Part shown: piece after piece, positions 15,458-24,959 of the stretch
Position numbering within the stretch: the first letter of the stretch is position 1
Layout of the letters: the number at the start of each line of letters is the position of its first letter
Source of the DNA: Nitrospirota bacterium
Lineage (GTDB): Bacteria; Nitrospirota; Nitrospiria; Nitrospirales; Nitrospiraceae
Length of the DNA stretch: 64,000 bases
Assembly: GCA_040757595.1 (NCBI GenBank)
Contig: JBFLWP010000003.1
Coordinates: 224,166 to 288,165, forward strand
Direction: 5' to 3'
Made by a program: the position numbers and the translations under genes
The notes under the pieces: generated by a model
Databases searched by the model: none
What the model was told of the DNA's origin: nothing
Seen by the model: only the letters and a program-made list of their open reading frames with translations

Positions 15458-16071
15458 CCGGAAACCTTGGTCAAGGCGGCGAGGTCGTTGGGGCTGAGCC
15501 GGTAGCCGCGGTCGTACAAGACGCCCAAGCCTGCCATCAGGCCTTCCAGGTTGCCGGCCTTCCGAATCGCGTCGAACTTGGCGTCGAGCGCGACCAGGTA
15601 GTGCCCCTGGGGGACCACCGAGCTGAACGAAAGCCCGATGGATTCCAGCACGTCCTGCAGTTCCGCGGCGCTGTAGCGTCCGTCGTCGTTACGATCCCCC
15701 ACCAGCACGAACTCGTAGAAGGTGAGGCTGATGGTCAGGGAGGATTGGGCGCGCGAGAAGTCCTCGCGGGCCGCCTCAAGGCCTCCGGGATAGCGGGCGC
15801 CGCAGTCAGGAGCGCCGGTCGCGGACCGGGCTTGCCGGTAGGCGACGCCCTCGGCTTTGGGCTTGGCCGGCTTGCGCAGCCGCTCCTTGTAGAACCATTC
15901 GGTGCACGTCTGGGCCTCGGCGAATCCCTGCTTGTCGGAACGGATCTGGTTCTGGACACGGAGCGTCAGCGAGGCGAACAGGTCGGCGGGCTCGGCTTGG
16001 GCCGGGGCGACTGGTCCCAGCCAAACCGAGAGCAGAAGGATCCAGAGGCAACCGCGAGCGTGGTTCTCCAT
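15454..16071 (-). CDS. Secreted EF-hand-like protein
   Basis: A 205-residue protein with a signal peptide (CLWILLLSVWLGPVAPAQA). One EF-hand-like loop, DRNDDGRYSAAE, lies near residue 135; its acidic spacing suits calcium. Three cysteines could form disulfides. The ATG at 16069-16071 starts the signal peptide; an open frame upstream runs into the divergent truD gene and is rejected. Function unknown. Divergent from truD, with 58 bp between the two starts. Confidence 0.8.
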   Translation of the reverse strand: MENHARGCLWILLLSVWLGPVAPAQAEPADLFASLTLRVQNQIRSDKQGFAEAQTCTEWFYKERLRKPAKPKAEGVAYRQARSATGAPDCGARYPGGLEAAREDFSRAQSSLTISLTFYEFVLVGDRNDDGRYSAAELQDVLESIGLSFSSVVPQGHYLVALDAKFDAIRKAGNLEGLMAGLGVLYDRGYRLSPNDLAALTKVSG

Positions 16072-16129
16072 AGAGTCACTTGCGGTACTATACCACAGGA
16101 ATTGCGGATCAGGGGGAGGGACGTGGAAC

Positions 16130-17203
16130 ATGGTTGAGCGGGTCTGGCCGTACCTGACGGAGTCGGTGCCCGGCATCGGAGGACGGATCCGCACGGTTCC
16201 CGAGGACTTCTGCGTGGAGGAGCGGCCCCTCTATCTGCCCTGCGGCGAGGGCGAGCACCTCTACCTCCGCGTCACCAAGCGCGGGCTGCCCACGCCCCAG
16301 ATGGTCACCCGCTTCGCCTCGACGCTGGGGGTGAAGGCCCGCTGCATCGGCGTCGCCGGGCTCAAGGACGCCAACGCCGTCACGACCCAAATGGTGTCGG
16401 TGCAAGGGGCTGGTGAGGCGTCGCTCTCCCGGCTCCGCGCCGACCCTCACATCCTCTCCCTCGAGGTGCTCGGGCGGCACCGGAACCGGCTGCGAACCGG
16501 CCACCATGCCGGGAACTCCTTTCGCCTGGTGGTGCGGGGCGTCCACCAGGGCGCCCGGGCGTCGGTCCCGCTGATCTTGGAGGATCTCGCCCGTCGCGGG
16601 GTGCCGAACTTCTTCGGGCCGCAACGGCAGGGGCGGGAAGGCCTGAACCATCAAATCGGCGCGGCGTTGCTCCGCGACGAAGCCCGGCGGGCCCGGATGC
16701 CGAGGTCCAAGCGCCTCTGGTACATGCACGCCTACCAGTCGGTGCTCTTCAACGACATCCTGGCCCGGCGCATCCAGGGGATCGACCGGCTATTGGCCGG
16801 GGACTGGGCGATGAAGCACGCGAACGGCGCCTGTTTCCTCGTGGAGCAGCCGGACGTGGAGCAGCTGAGGGCGGCCGCCTTCGAGATCAGCCCCACCGGC
16901 CCGCTGTTCGGCTCGCGGGCCCCCTGGGCGACGGGAGAGCCGGGGACGATCGAACGAGCCGCGGCTGCGGAGCTGGACGCGACGCCGGAGTCGCTCACCG
17001 AGGCCGCGGCCTCCTGCGGCTTCCGGGGGGAGCGACGGCCCCTGCGCGTTCCGTTGCGGGACCTGGACTGGTCGCTCGATGGCGAGATTCTGACCCTCTC
17101 CTTCACCCTGCCTCCAGGCGGCTATGCGACCAGCGTGCTCCGCGAGTTGATGAAGACCGGGGAACTGGACGGGGTCCGGCCGCAGGGCCGGCCTGCCGCA
17201 TGA
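16130..17203 (+). CDS. truD: tRNA pseudouridine(13) synthase
   Basis: A 357-residue enzyme that isomerises U13 in tRNA(Glu). The N-terminal part has RTVPEDFCVEE. The catalytic motif is VAGLKDANAVTTQ, with nucleophile D80. Downstream are NSFRLVVRGV, VPNFFGPQRQGREGLN and the C-terminal LPPGGYATSVLREL, all typical of TruD. The ATG at 16130 has AGGGGGAGGG upstream. Confidence 0.95.
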   Translation: MVERVWPYLTESVPGIGGRIRTVPEDFCVEERPLYLPCGEGEHLYLRVTKRGLPTPQMVTRFASTLGVKARCIGVAGLKDANAVTTQMVSVQGAGEASLSRLRADPHILSLEVLGRHRNRLRTGHHAGNSFRLVVRGVHQGARASVPLILEDLARRGVPNFFGPQRQGREGLNHQIGAALLRDEARRARMPRSKRLWYMHAYQSVLFNDILARRIQGIDRLLAGDWAMKHANGACFLVEQPDVEQLRAAAFEISPTGPLFGSRAPWATGEPGTIERAAAAELDATPESLTEAAASCGFRGERRPLRVPLRDLDWSLDGEILTLSFTLPPGGYATSVLRELMKTGELDGVRPQGRPAA

Positions 17204-17229
17204 TAAAATGAAGGGCGAGCGAGGGCGCC

Positions 17230-18474
17230 ATGGCTTCCGCACACGAGACGGTCATCCTCCGCGGCCACATCATTGACTCGCTGATCCTGGCCAAGGTGCT
17301 CGACACCATCCTCATGATGGGTGGGACCTTCGACCTCGAGGAGGTCCGAATCGGCGCCACGCGGGGCGAGCCCTCCTTTGCCCGGATCGTCGTCCGGGCC
17401 TCGTCGGCCCGGTTGCTGGAAGAGATCCTCGAAGCGATCCAGCCCCACGGGGCTTCGGTCGAGCGGGAGTCGGACTGCGCGATCGAGCCAGCCCCGGCCG
17501 ACGGGATCCTGCCCGAGTCCTTCTACCCCACGACCCATCTCCCGACCCAGGTCCGCCTGAAGGGCGAATGGATCGACGTGGAGCGGATCGAGATGGACCT
17601 CGCGATCCGCGTGGACGCCGGGCTTGCCGCGGCCCGGGCCGTGCCGATGGGGGAGGTGCGCAAGGGCGACCTGGTCGTCACCGGACGCGAGGGCATTCGG
17701 GTCCTCCCGCTGGAGCGGCCCATGGAGCGGGACGTCTTCGGGTTCATGGAGGCGCAGGTCTCGGCGGAGCGGCCCCACGGCCACATCATTGCCGACATCG
17801 CCCGCCGCATGCAGAGCCTGCGGGAGGATCGGGGGGCGGGGAAGCCGATCGGCAAGGTCCTGCTGGCCGGCGGTCCCGCCATCGTTCATGCGGGCGGCCG
17901 GGAGGCCCTGGCCTGGCTGATCGAGTCCGGCTTCATCCACGTCCTCTTCGCCGGCAACGCGCTGGCGGCCCACGACTTGGAGGCGCACCTGTTCGGAACC
18001 TCCCTGGGGTACCGGCTGGCCGCGGGCCGGGCCGTTCCGCACGGCCACGAGCATCACCTGCGCACGATCAACCGCATCCGGGCGATCGGCAGCATCGAGC
18101 AGGCGGTCCGGTCCGGCGTCGTCACGGAGGGAATCATGGCGGCCTGCGTCCGGCGCGGCGTCCACCTGGTGCTGGCCGGCTCGATCCGGGACGACGGGCC
18201 GCTGCCCGGGGTCATCACGGACACGGTGGCGGCGCAGCGGGCCATGCGGGCGGCCTTGCCGGGCGTGGGGTTGGCCCTGCTCGTGGCCTCTACGCTCCAT
18301 GCGGTGGCGACGGGCAATCTGCTGCCGGCCACGGTGCCCACGGTCTGCGTGGACGTGAATCCCTCGGTGCCGACCAAGCTGGCCGACCGGGGCAGCTTCC
18401 AGGCCGTCGGTCTCGTCATGGACGCAGCCTCGTTCCTGCGGGAGCTGGCGCGCGAACTGGGGTGGAAGGGATGA
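17230..18474 (+). CDS. LOR/SDH-domain enzyme, probable ornithine cyclodeaminase
   Basis: A 414-residue protein of the LOR/SDH family (TIGR00300 type). It has GHIIDSLILAKVLDTILMMG near the start and a central region with PHGHIIADIARRMQSLRE. A nucleotide-binding second half contains LLAGGPAIVHAG, FAGNALAAHDLEAHLFGTSL and LVLAGSIRDDGPLPG. In cyanobacterial ArgZ/AgrE the same domain is fused behind an arginine dihydrolase and converts ornithine to proline and ammonia. Here the dihydrolase is a separate gene 255 bp downstream, which supports the assignment. Confidence 0.8.
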   Translation: MASAHETVILRGHIIDSLILAKVLDTILMMGGTFDLEEVRIGATRGEPSFARIVVRASSARLLEEILEAIQPHGASVERESDCAIEPAPADGILPESFYPTTHLPTQVRLKGEWIDVERIEMDLAIRVDAGLAAARAVPMGEVRKGDLVVTGREGIRVLPLERPMERDVFGFMEAQVSAERPHGHIIADIARRMQSLREDRGAGKPIGKVLLAGGPAIVHAGGREALAWLIESGFIHVLFAGNALAAHDLEAHLFGTSLGYRLAAGRAVPHGHEHHLRTINRIRAIGSIEQAVRSGVVTEGIMAACVRRGVHLVLAGSIRDDGPLPGVITDTVAAQRAMRAALPGVGLALLVASTLHAVATGNLLPATVPTVCVDVNPSVPTKLADRGSFQAVGLVMDAASFLRELARELGWKG

Positions 18475-18729
18475 GCGGTATGAACATGCGGGTCCTGTCG
18501 CTGAACAGCCCCACCGTGCTCACTCCACCCATCCCCCAGTGGGGGCCGTCTGGTTGATCGGATTCGTCAAGCTGGGCCATGCCATATGACATTCGATCGC
18601 CGTTCCGCCGCTCTCCCCTTCCGTTGCGCGCGGCGGGGCACCCCGTTCAGCGCCACCCGCATGTTCAGGTTGCGAGGGTGAGCCGAATAGCCATGTGAGC
18701 GCGGAGGGCGTCGCTCCTGCGGAGGATCT

Positions 18730-19530
18730 ATGAGCCGGCTGCTGGTCTGCCCGCCCGAGTACTTCCGCATCGACTACGAGATCAACCCCTGGATGCGCGT
18801 GTCCAACGTGGTGGACCCGGAGCGGGCCCGCACGCAGTGGTCGGGGTTGATGAAGGTTCTCGCGGAAGAAGTCGGGGCGGCGCTGGAGACGGTGCCGCCG
18901 GTGCCGGGTCTGCCGGACATGGTCTTTACGGCCAATGCGGGCGTCGTCTCGGGATGGCTGGCGGTGCCGAGCCGGTTCCGCCACCGGGAGCGGCAGAAGG
19001 AGGAGGAGCATTTCACCCGCTGGTTCCGGGCGCACGGCTACGACGTGGTGCTTCTGGACGAGGGGCTCTACTTCGAGGGGGCCGGGGACCTGCTCGGGTT
19101 TCCAGACGTCTGGTTCGGCGGGTACCGGCAGCGGAGCGACATCCGCGCCTATGTCCGGCTGAGCGAGCTCTTCGACCGCGAGATCATCCCGTTGGAGCTC
19201 GTGGACGGCCGGTTCTACCACCTGGATACCTGCTTCTGTCCCCTGAGCGGGGGCGAGCTGCTCTATTACCCGCCCGCCTTCGACGACTATGCCCGGACCG
19301 TCGTGGCCGACCGGATCGAGGAGGCGCGGCGGATCGCCGTGCCCGAGGCGGAGGCGCTCCGGTTCGCCTGCAACGCGGTCTGCGTGGGCAAGCACGTGGT
19401 CCTGCCGGCCGGGTGTCCTGACACGGTGGCGCGGTTGGAGGCGAGCGGGTACCGGCCCCATCCCGTGCCGCTGGACGAGTTCATGAAGGCGGGCGGCTCC
19501 GCCAAGTGCCTCACGCTGGCCCTCGACTGA
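18730..19530 (+). CDS. Arginine dihydrolase-like amidinotransferase-fold enzyme
   Basis: A 266-residue protein of the guanidine-modifying (DDAH/amidinotransferase) superfamily. The residues expected for an ArgZ-type dihydrolase are present in order: N19 (EINPWM), N69 (FTANAG), H164 (FYHLDTCF) and C259 (SAKCLTL). ArgZ converts arginine to ornithine, ammonia and CO2 without free citrulline. With the upstream LOR/SDH enzyme this would give arginine to proline. GGAGG precedes the ATG. A DDAH-like activity is the alternative. Confidence 0.8.
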   Translation: MSRLLVCPPEYFRIDYEINPWMRVSNVVDPERARTQWSGLMKVLAEEVGAALETVPPVPGLPDMVFTANAGVVSGWLAVPSRFRHRERQKEEEHFTRWFRAHGYDVVLLDEGLYFEGAGDLLGFPDVWFGGYRQRSDIRAYVRLSELFDREIIPLELVDGRFYHLDTCFCPLSGGELLYYPPAFDDYARTVVADRIEEARRIAVPEAEALRFACNAVCVGKHVVLPAGCPDTVARLEASGYRPHPVPLDEFMKAGGSAKCLTLALD

Positions 19531-19534
19531 ATCT

Positions 19535-19588
19535 GCGACGCTCGTTCCTCGTCGCTCGTCACTCGCGGACGCTTCACGCCTCACGGCT
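19535..19588. repeat. Repeat array (CGTTCCTCGTCGCTCGTC type)
   Basis: Words CGACGCTCGTTCCTCGTCGC, TCGTCACTCG, GACGCTTCACG and CCTCACGGC lie between the convergent dihydrolase and zinc-ribbon genes. The last bases include the stop codon of the latter. Confidence 0.7.
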
Positions 19589-19958
19589 TCCGGCGGAACA
19601 GCCACGCAGCGTAGAGCCCGGCCACGGCGATCGTGGTCAGCTCGACCGTGAGGAGCAACCGGCTGACGACGCCGGGCTGCGTGCGGCCGTTCACGCTTGC
19701 GTCGGGCGGGCTCAGCAGGAAATGAAAGCCCAGAAATTCCGGCGGCTGGCCTGGCGGGGTCTCCCAGGGCGGAAACAGGAGCGCGAGGAGGAGGAGCCCG
19801 GCCATCACGTAGAGCGCCGGCAGGTTCAACTCCCCCTTGTCCGGCGGGCTGGCGCCTTCCGGAGAGTCGGCCGACGGGAAACGAAGGACGGGCTTCCCGC
19901 AGTGGGTGCAGAACCGGCTGGCGTCATCGAGGGACTGGCCGCAGGATCGGCAGGTCAT
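19581..19958 (-). CDS. Zinc-ribbon membrane protein
   Basis: A 125-residue protein. The N-terminus is a zinc ribbon with two CxxC pairs (TCRSCGQ and FCTHCGK). Two membrane helices follow (LPALYVMAGLLLLALLF and LLLTVELTTIAVAGLYAAWL). The segment between them is proline-rich. The ATG at 19956-19958 starts the ribbon; a longer open frame upstream overlaps the promoter of the divergent Cache protein. Function unknown. Confidence 0.75.
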   Translation of the reverse strand: MTCRSCGQSLDDASRFCTHCGKPVLRFPSADSPEGASPPDKGELNLPALYVMAGLLLLALLFPPWETPPGQPPEFLGFHFLLSPPDASVNGRTQPGVVSRLLLTVELTTIAVAGLYAAWLFRRKP

Positions 19959-20038
19959 CAGCTCCCAGACTACCTCCAAGCCCGGCAGGTTGCTACCCCC
20001 CAAGCTCAATGAATTCCAGTTCCTCTGTAGGCGGGTGC

Positions 20039-20067
20039 TTGCGCGGCACCGTCTGGTCGGGTACAGT
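20039..20067 (+). promoter_or_regulatory. Candidate sigma-70 promoter of the Cache-domain gene
   Basis: TTGCGC, a 17-base spacer, TACAGT. The -10 box ends 14 bases before the ATG. It is a moderate match only. Confidence 0.4.
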
Positions 20068-20081
20068 AGGGCTCCAGCCCC

Positions 20082-21332
20082 ATGGCCCAACCGTCCGATC
20101 GGCTGACCATCCGCACACGCCCCGCGCCCATCAGCGGCGGTCTTCCGCTGAAATTGATCCTGTGGCTGATGCTCGTGCTCGTCCTGCCATTCGCGGCGGG
20201 CTTTTTGGTTTTCCGCGCCGGCGCCACGGGACAGCCTCACGGGCTTCAACAGACCGCAGTGCAAGCCGCGAAGGCGACGTTAGCCGCTCTGGACCGCCTG
20301 GTGTCCGAGCGGTCCCGAGACGTGTTGCTCGTGTCGGCGCTGCCGCAGGTCAGGGCCCTCGAGGCGGATCACCTCCCGGGCGTCCTCGACCTGTTGGTGG
20401 CGACCAGCGGCCCCACCTACGAGCTGGCTTTCGTCGCGAACCAGCAGGGACAGGTGCTGGCGGTCAACGGAATGGACGGAGAGGGCCATGCCGTTCCCTC
20501 CGCACAGCTCGTTGGGAGCATGGTGTCCGAGGCTCCGTGGTTTAGGCAAGCCATGGAGGCGGCTCCAACCGTGGTCGTCGAGGACTTTCACGACGATCCC
20601 CTGGTGCAGACGCTCTTCGGCGCCGGCTCGCCGGTTCTGAGCCTGTCGGTTCCCATCCTGAACGACCTCGGCTCGGCGGTCGGGGTGCTGTCGGTCAGAC
20701 TTTCCTCGGAGCCGTTTCAGGAGGTCCTGGCGCGTCACGGTGAGGCGGCTTCCGAGGCTCTTTCGCTGGTCCTGCTGAACGGGCGCGGGGAGCCGCTGCT
20801 CGGGACGGGCCAGGCTTTGCAGCTCGACCGGCCGCTGCTGGCTTCGGCCGACGCCGGCGAGACCCTGGCTCGGTCTGGCTTGGATTGGCGGGTGCAGGCT
20901 CGCTACCGGACCGGTCAGCTTTCCCAAAGCCCCATAGGTGGAATCTGGCTGGGGTTGGGTCTGTATGGGCTCTTGGTCGCAGTCGGCACGATCCGAATGG
21001 TCAGGCAACACCTTCGCCAAGAGACGGTTAGATCTCCGGCGTCGCGGGCCGGCGAACTGCAAGCCCACGAAGACCAGCGAAATGGGAAAGGGCGGAAAGC
21101 GCAGGGCCAGACGATTCGGAGTTTGGAGCAACTCCTGGCGGCGCGCACCGAAGAGCTGAACGAAGTTCGCCGGGAGCTGGAGAGGGTGCGGGCCGGGAGC
21201 GCAACGAGGGAAAAGGGGCCCTCCCAAGGGGCGGAGATCGGGGAGAAGCCCAGGCCGAAGAGGCGATTGCCGAGCTTGGCTCAAACGAGCGAGGCGATGC
21301 GGGCGGGACTGAAGGGCCACCCGGGGCCCTGA
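20082..21332 (+). CDS. Membrane protein with extracytoplasmic Cache-like sensor domain, no output domain
   Basis: A 416-residue protein. One membrane helix at about residues 24-45 (LILWLMLVLVLPFAAGFLVF) is followed by a 220-residue periplasmic domain. Features such as LVGSMVSEAPWFRQAMEA, VVVEDFHDDPL and LSLSVPILNDLGSAVGVL resemble dCache sensors. A second helix lies near residue 290 (GIWLGLGLYGLLVAVGTI). The remaining 120 residues form a charged coiled coil (LLAARTEELNEVRRELERVR) and a basic tail, with no kinase or methyl-accepting domain. It may signal through a partner such as the hybrid kinase that converges on it 78 bp away. Confidence 0.8.
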   Translation: MAQPSDRLTIRTRPAPISGGLPLKLILWLMLVLVLPFAAGFLVFRAGATGQPHGLQQTAVQAAKATLAALDRLVSERSRDVLLVSALPQVRALEADHLPGVLDLLVATSGPTYELAFVANQQGQVLAVNGMDGEGHAVPSAQLVGSMVSEAPWFRQAMEAAPTVVVEDFHDDPLVQTLFGAGSPVLSLSVPILNDLGSAVGVLSVRLSSEPFQEVLARHGEAASEALSLVLLNGRGEPLLGTGQALQLDRPLLASADAGETLARSGLDWRVQARYRTGQLSQSPIGGIWLGLGLYGLLVAVGTIRMVRQHLRQETVRSPASRAGELQAHEDQRNGKGRKAQGQTIRSLEQLLAARTEELNEVRRELERVRAGSATREKGPSQGAEIGEKPRPKRRLPSLAQTSEAMRAGLKGHPGP

Positions 21333-21410
21333 CCGGCTCGGCAACGGAAGATGCGGGGGCGTCGGGCCCTGGTCGAGCGGGCAGCGTCTCGATGCGACGG
21401 TAGGAGGGGT

Positions 21411-24400
21411 TCAGTTCTCGTCGGCCGACTCGCTCTCCGGCGGGGGAGGCGCGTCCAAGACCTCCCGGATCTTGCGGGCCAAGTCGCGGGGGAAGAACGG
21501 TTTGCGGATCATGTGTGCGCTCCAGCCCGGTCCTTCCCGTTCGATGACCGCGTCGTCCGTGTAGCCGGTCATGAAGAGAACCTTCAGCTCCGGCCGAGCC
21601 TGCGTCAGCCGATCCGCCAGTTCGCGCCCGTTGAGGCGCGGCATCACGACATCGGTCAGCAAGAGGTGGATCGGTCCTTCGTGGCGGGTCCCGAGCGCGA
21701 GCGCCTCGCTGCCGTCGCGCGCTTCCAATACACGATAGCCGGCTCTGTTCAGCGTCTCGCGTATGAGCGTTCGGACTGCATCTTCATCCTCGACGAGAAG
21801 AATGGTCTCGGAGCATGTGGCTGGCTCACCCACCGGTTCGGAGGGCTCGTGGCGGGGCGGCTTCTCCAGAACCCTGGGCAGGTACACTGCGAAGGTCGCG
21901 CCCTGCCCGGGCGCGCTCTGGACCGAAATGGCTCCGCCGCTTTGCTTGACGATGCCGTAGACGCTGGCCAGGCCCAGCCCCGTCCCCTTGCCCTGCTCCT
22001 TCGTGGTGAAGAAGGGCTCGAAAATGCGGGCCTGCGTCTCCGCGTCCATGCCGTGGCCCGTGTCGGTCACGGCCAGCTTGACATACGGGCCGGGTTGCAC
22101 GCTGCCGAGCCGGCGGGCGAGCGCCGGGTCGATTTCGACGTTCGAAGTTTCGATCGTCAGCGTCCCGCCCTCCGGCATGGCGTCGCGGGCATTGACGACC
22201 AGGTTCATGACGACCTGCTCCATCTGGGCCTGGTCGGCTTTCACGCACCGGAGGCTGCGGTCCAGTGCCATGACCAGGTTGATGTGCTCGCCGATGAGCC
22301 GCCGGAGCATGTCGCCCATGGAGACCACGCAGTCGTTGAGACTCAGCACCCTGGGTTCCAACACCTGCCTCCGGCTGAAGGCCAGCAATTGGCGGGTCAG
22401 GGAAGCCGCCCTTTCCCCGGCCTTTTTGATTTCCAGCGGATAGCGGCGCAGCGCATCGTTCGGGTCCAAGTGCTCCAACAGGGCCGCGCTGTATCCGTTG
22501 ATCACCATCACGAGGTTGTTGAAATCGTGGGCGATGCCGCCCGCCAGACGCCCGATGGCCTCCATCTTCTGCGCCTGGCGGAGCTGCTCTTCCAGCTTGA
22601 GACGCTCGGTGATGTCCGCGAAGGAAACGACCGCACCCGTAATGCGCCCGCTCTCGACGATGGGGGACACCGAATATTGGGCGGCGAACGCGGTCCCGTC
22701 GCGACGCCATAAGACCTCGTTCTCGCGGCGGGCTCCTTGGCCGGTCCGGCATGCGGAGAGGATCGGGCATTCCTCGATCGGATACGGCGAGCCATCGGAC
22801 CGCGAATGGTGAATCAATTCGTGCATGTTCTTCCCGATCGCTTCGTGCGGCCCATATCCGAGCATCGCGGCCCCGGCTTTGTTGATAAACGTGCAGCGGG
22901 CATGCAAGTCGAGGCCGAAAATGCCCTCGCCGGTGGATTCCAGGAGCAGGAGCCGCTCCCGGGTGACCCTGTTGCGCTCCTGTTCCGCCTGCTTCAGCGC
23001 GGTGATGTCCTGGATGACAAGGATGATCTCGCCCGTCGCGTCCATGCTCCGAGCGATGAGGCGGCAGGAAGTGATGCCGGCGTCGGGTAGCCGGTACTCT
23101 CGCTCCTGGACGGCCGGCGCCTTGCTCGTGCGCACGGAGCGCAGCAATTCCGAGAGGCTCTCGATCTGCAGGAGCGTCTCGATGGGCTGGCCGATGGTGT
23201 CCCGTTCGTCCCGTTGAATCATTTCGTGAAACGTCCGGTTGGCGAACCGGACGACATTCTGTTCATCCAGCCGCAGGATCGAGACCGGCAGGGCAGCCAT
23301 CGTCGTGCGGTACAGCCTTTCGGCCGTCCGGATCTGATTCAGAAAATAGCCGTTTTCGATGGCGACCCCGGCCTCGGCGGCAAGGGTCGCAATCACCTCT
23401 TCGTCCACGTCCGTAAACTCCGATCCCCCGATTTTGTCGGCCAGATAGAGCCGACCGAGGATTCTTCCGTGCGCGCGAACGCACACTCCCAAGAACGAGC
23501 GCATCGGCGGGTGGTGGGGAGGGAATCCGCTGAACGCGGGGTGCCGGCTCAGGTCCGTGAGGCGGAGCACGTCGCTCTCCTGGGTCAGGAACCCCAGGAG
23601 GCCCCTTCCGGTCGGCCAGGAGCCGATGGCGTGCTCGGTCGCCTCGTCCATCCCGACCGTGATGAATTGGGCGAGGCTTTTCCCGGTCTCATCGAGCAGG
23701 CCGAAAGCCCCGTACCGGGCCCCGGTGACCTGCGTCGCGATATTCACGAGCAGCCGGAGGAACTCGGTCAGGGCGAAGTCCGAGCTCACTTCGGCTGTTT
23801 CCCGCTGCAAGGCCCCGCTCACGGTGTGCAGGCCCTTGAGTCGCACGAGCTGGTCCGCCGAATGGGACCATTCCTTCCGCAGGCGGGTGGTCGTCCAGAC
23901 GAGGAGGCCGAGCATGGGGATGAACAGCAGAGCCCCTCCTGCTCCAACTTTGAAGAGAACATCCCGGATTGGGCGCAGAATGTCGCTCCGGTCCATCCGC
24001 ACCAGAATCCCCCACTGAAAGCCGGGAAATTCTCTGTGTCCCGCAGTCTTTGCATAGCCGGTGACGACCTGGACCCGGCGGCGTGGGTGCAGCTCTTCGA
24101 CGTAGCCAGGCTCCGCTTCCGCGCTCAACCTGGCCGACGGCACGCCGAGCTGCCTCAGGTTGACCTTCCCTTCCTGCCGCAGCAGGGAGTCGGCGACCAG
24201 GGTGCCGTCTCGTGCCAGGAACTGCCATTCGATCCGACTGGCGGGGCCCCGCTGCGCTTGGAACGTGCCGACCGTGCGGGAGAACACGTCTTCCAATTCC
24301 GAGAGGCCGACCCGCGTCGTCACGACTCCCAGGAATCGCCCGTCGGCGCCTCTGATCGGAGCCGAGAAGCCTACCGTGCGGTCTGTGCCCGTCTCCGGGG

Positions 24401-24860
24401 AAACCGAGACGTCCTGGAGCTGAGCGCCAACCCCGTCGCGCGTCGCCCGAAACCAAGCCTCCCGGCTTCGATCGAGCCCCACTGTGGCCGGATTGGTCGC
24501 GGCGATGATTCGACCCGCCGCGTCGGTCACGCCCAACCAACGGTAAAGCGGGTACCGCTCTTTCATCCCGTCGAGGTATTTCGCTAGGGCCGCCGGATTG
24601 CGCATTTTCTCCGGAAAGGCGTCAGCCATCATTTGGGCGTCGCCGTACCGTTCGAAGAGGACGTGGTCCAGCTTGTCCGCAACGTCGGCGGCGAGCACCG
24701 TCAGACTTTCCCCCGTGCTCGTGACGAGGCGGGTCTCGAGATAGTGAAGGGCCAGGCTGCCGACGATCATGACCGTCGCCGTCATGGCGGCGATGAGGAA
24801 AGGCAGCCACCGGTAGGCCGGCGTGCCGGTCGCTGGAGCCGGTGTGTGAGGGAGTCGCAC
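21411..24860 (-). CDS. Hybrid sensor histidine kinase (Cache-GAF-PAS-PAS-HisKA-HATPase-REC)
   Basis: A 1149-residue inner-membrane protein. Membrane helices lie near residues 18-42 and 300-325 and enclose a dCache domain (WFRATRDGVGAQLQDVSVS, FSAPIRGADGRFLGVVTTRV). A cytoplasmic GAF domain, two PAS domains, a HisKA with acceptor His in GGIAHDFNN and an HATPase (NLVVNARDAMPEGG, GTGLGLASVYGIVKQSGG) follow. A C-terminal receiver (ILLVEDEDAVRTLI, LLLTDVVMPRLNG) ends the protein. It lies 99 bp downstream of the LuxR-type regulator on the same strand. Confidence 0.93.
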   Translation of the reverse strand: MRLPHTPAPATGTPAYRWLPFLIAAMTATVMIVGSLALHYLETRLVTSTGESLTVLAADVADKLDHVLFERYGDAQMMADAFPEKMRNPAALAKYLDGMKERYPLYRWLGVTDAAGRIIAATNPATVGLDRSREAWFRATRDGVGAQLQDVSVSPETGTDRTVGFSAPIRGADGRFLGVVTTRVGLSELEDVFSRTVGTFQAQRGPASRIEWQFLARDGTLVADSLLRQEGKVNLRQLGVPSARLSAEAEPGYVEELHPRRRVQVVTGYAKTAGHREFPGFQWGILVRMDRSDILRPIRDVLFKVGAGGALLFIPMLGLLVWTTTRLRKEWSHSADQLVRLKGLHTVSGALQRETAEVSSDFALTEFLRLLVNIATQVTGARYGAFGLLDETGKSLAQFITVGMDEATEHAIGSWPTGRGLLGFLTQESDVLRLTDLSRHPAFSGFPPHHPPMRSFLGVCVRAHGRILGRLYLADKIGGSEFTDVDEEVIATLAAEAGVAIENGYFLNQIRTAERLYRTTMAALPVSILRLDEQNVVRFANRTFHEMIQRDERDTIGQPIETLLQIESLSELLRSVRTSKAPAVQEREYRLPDAGITSCRLIARSMDATGEIILVIQDITALKQAEQERNRVTRERLLLLESTGEGIFGLDLHARCTFINKAGAAMLGYGPHEAIGKNMHELIHHSRSDGSPYPIEECPILSACRTGQGARRENEVLWRRDGTAFAAQYSVSPIVESGRITGAVVSFADITERLKLEEQLRQAQKMEAIGRLAGGIAHDFNNLVMVINGYSAALLEHLDPNDALRRYPLEIKKAGERAASLTRQLLAFSRRQVLEPRVLSLNDCVVSMGDMLRRLIGEHINLVMALDRSLRCVKADQAQMEQVVMNLVVNARDAMPEGGTLTIETSNVEIDPALARRLGSVQPGPYVKLAVTDTGHGMDAETQARIFEPFFTTKEQGKGTGLGLASVYGIVKQSGGAISVQSAPGQGATFAVYLPRVLEKPPRHEPSEPVGEPATCSETILLVEDEDAVRTLIRETLNRAGYRVLEARDGSEALALGTRHEGPIHLLLTDVVMPRLNGRELADRLTQARPELKVLFMTGYTDDAVIEREGPGWSAHMIRKPFFPRDLARKIREVLDAPPPPESESADEN

Positions 24861-24959
24861 CCAGTCCCCCCCGGTTTAACGAGAAAGTTCCGCTACTTTA
24901 TCGGGCTTCGGTCACGAAATCTTCAGGATGGGAAAGCACGACATCGGTCGTGACACGCG

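Noticed and set aside
18471..18557. 28-codon frame overlapping the end of the LOR/SDH gene
   Set aside because: No ribosome site, no recognisable motif, and no support beyond an ATGA overlap. The rest of the 18475-18729 gap also shows nothing clear.
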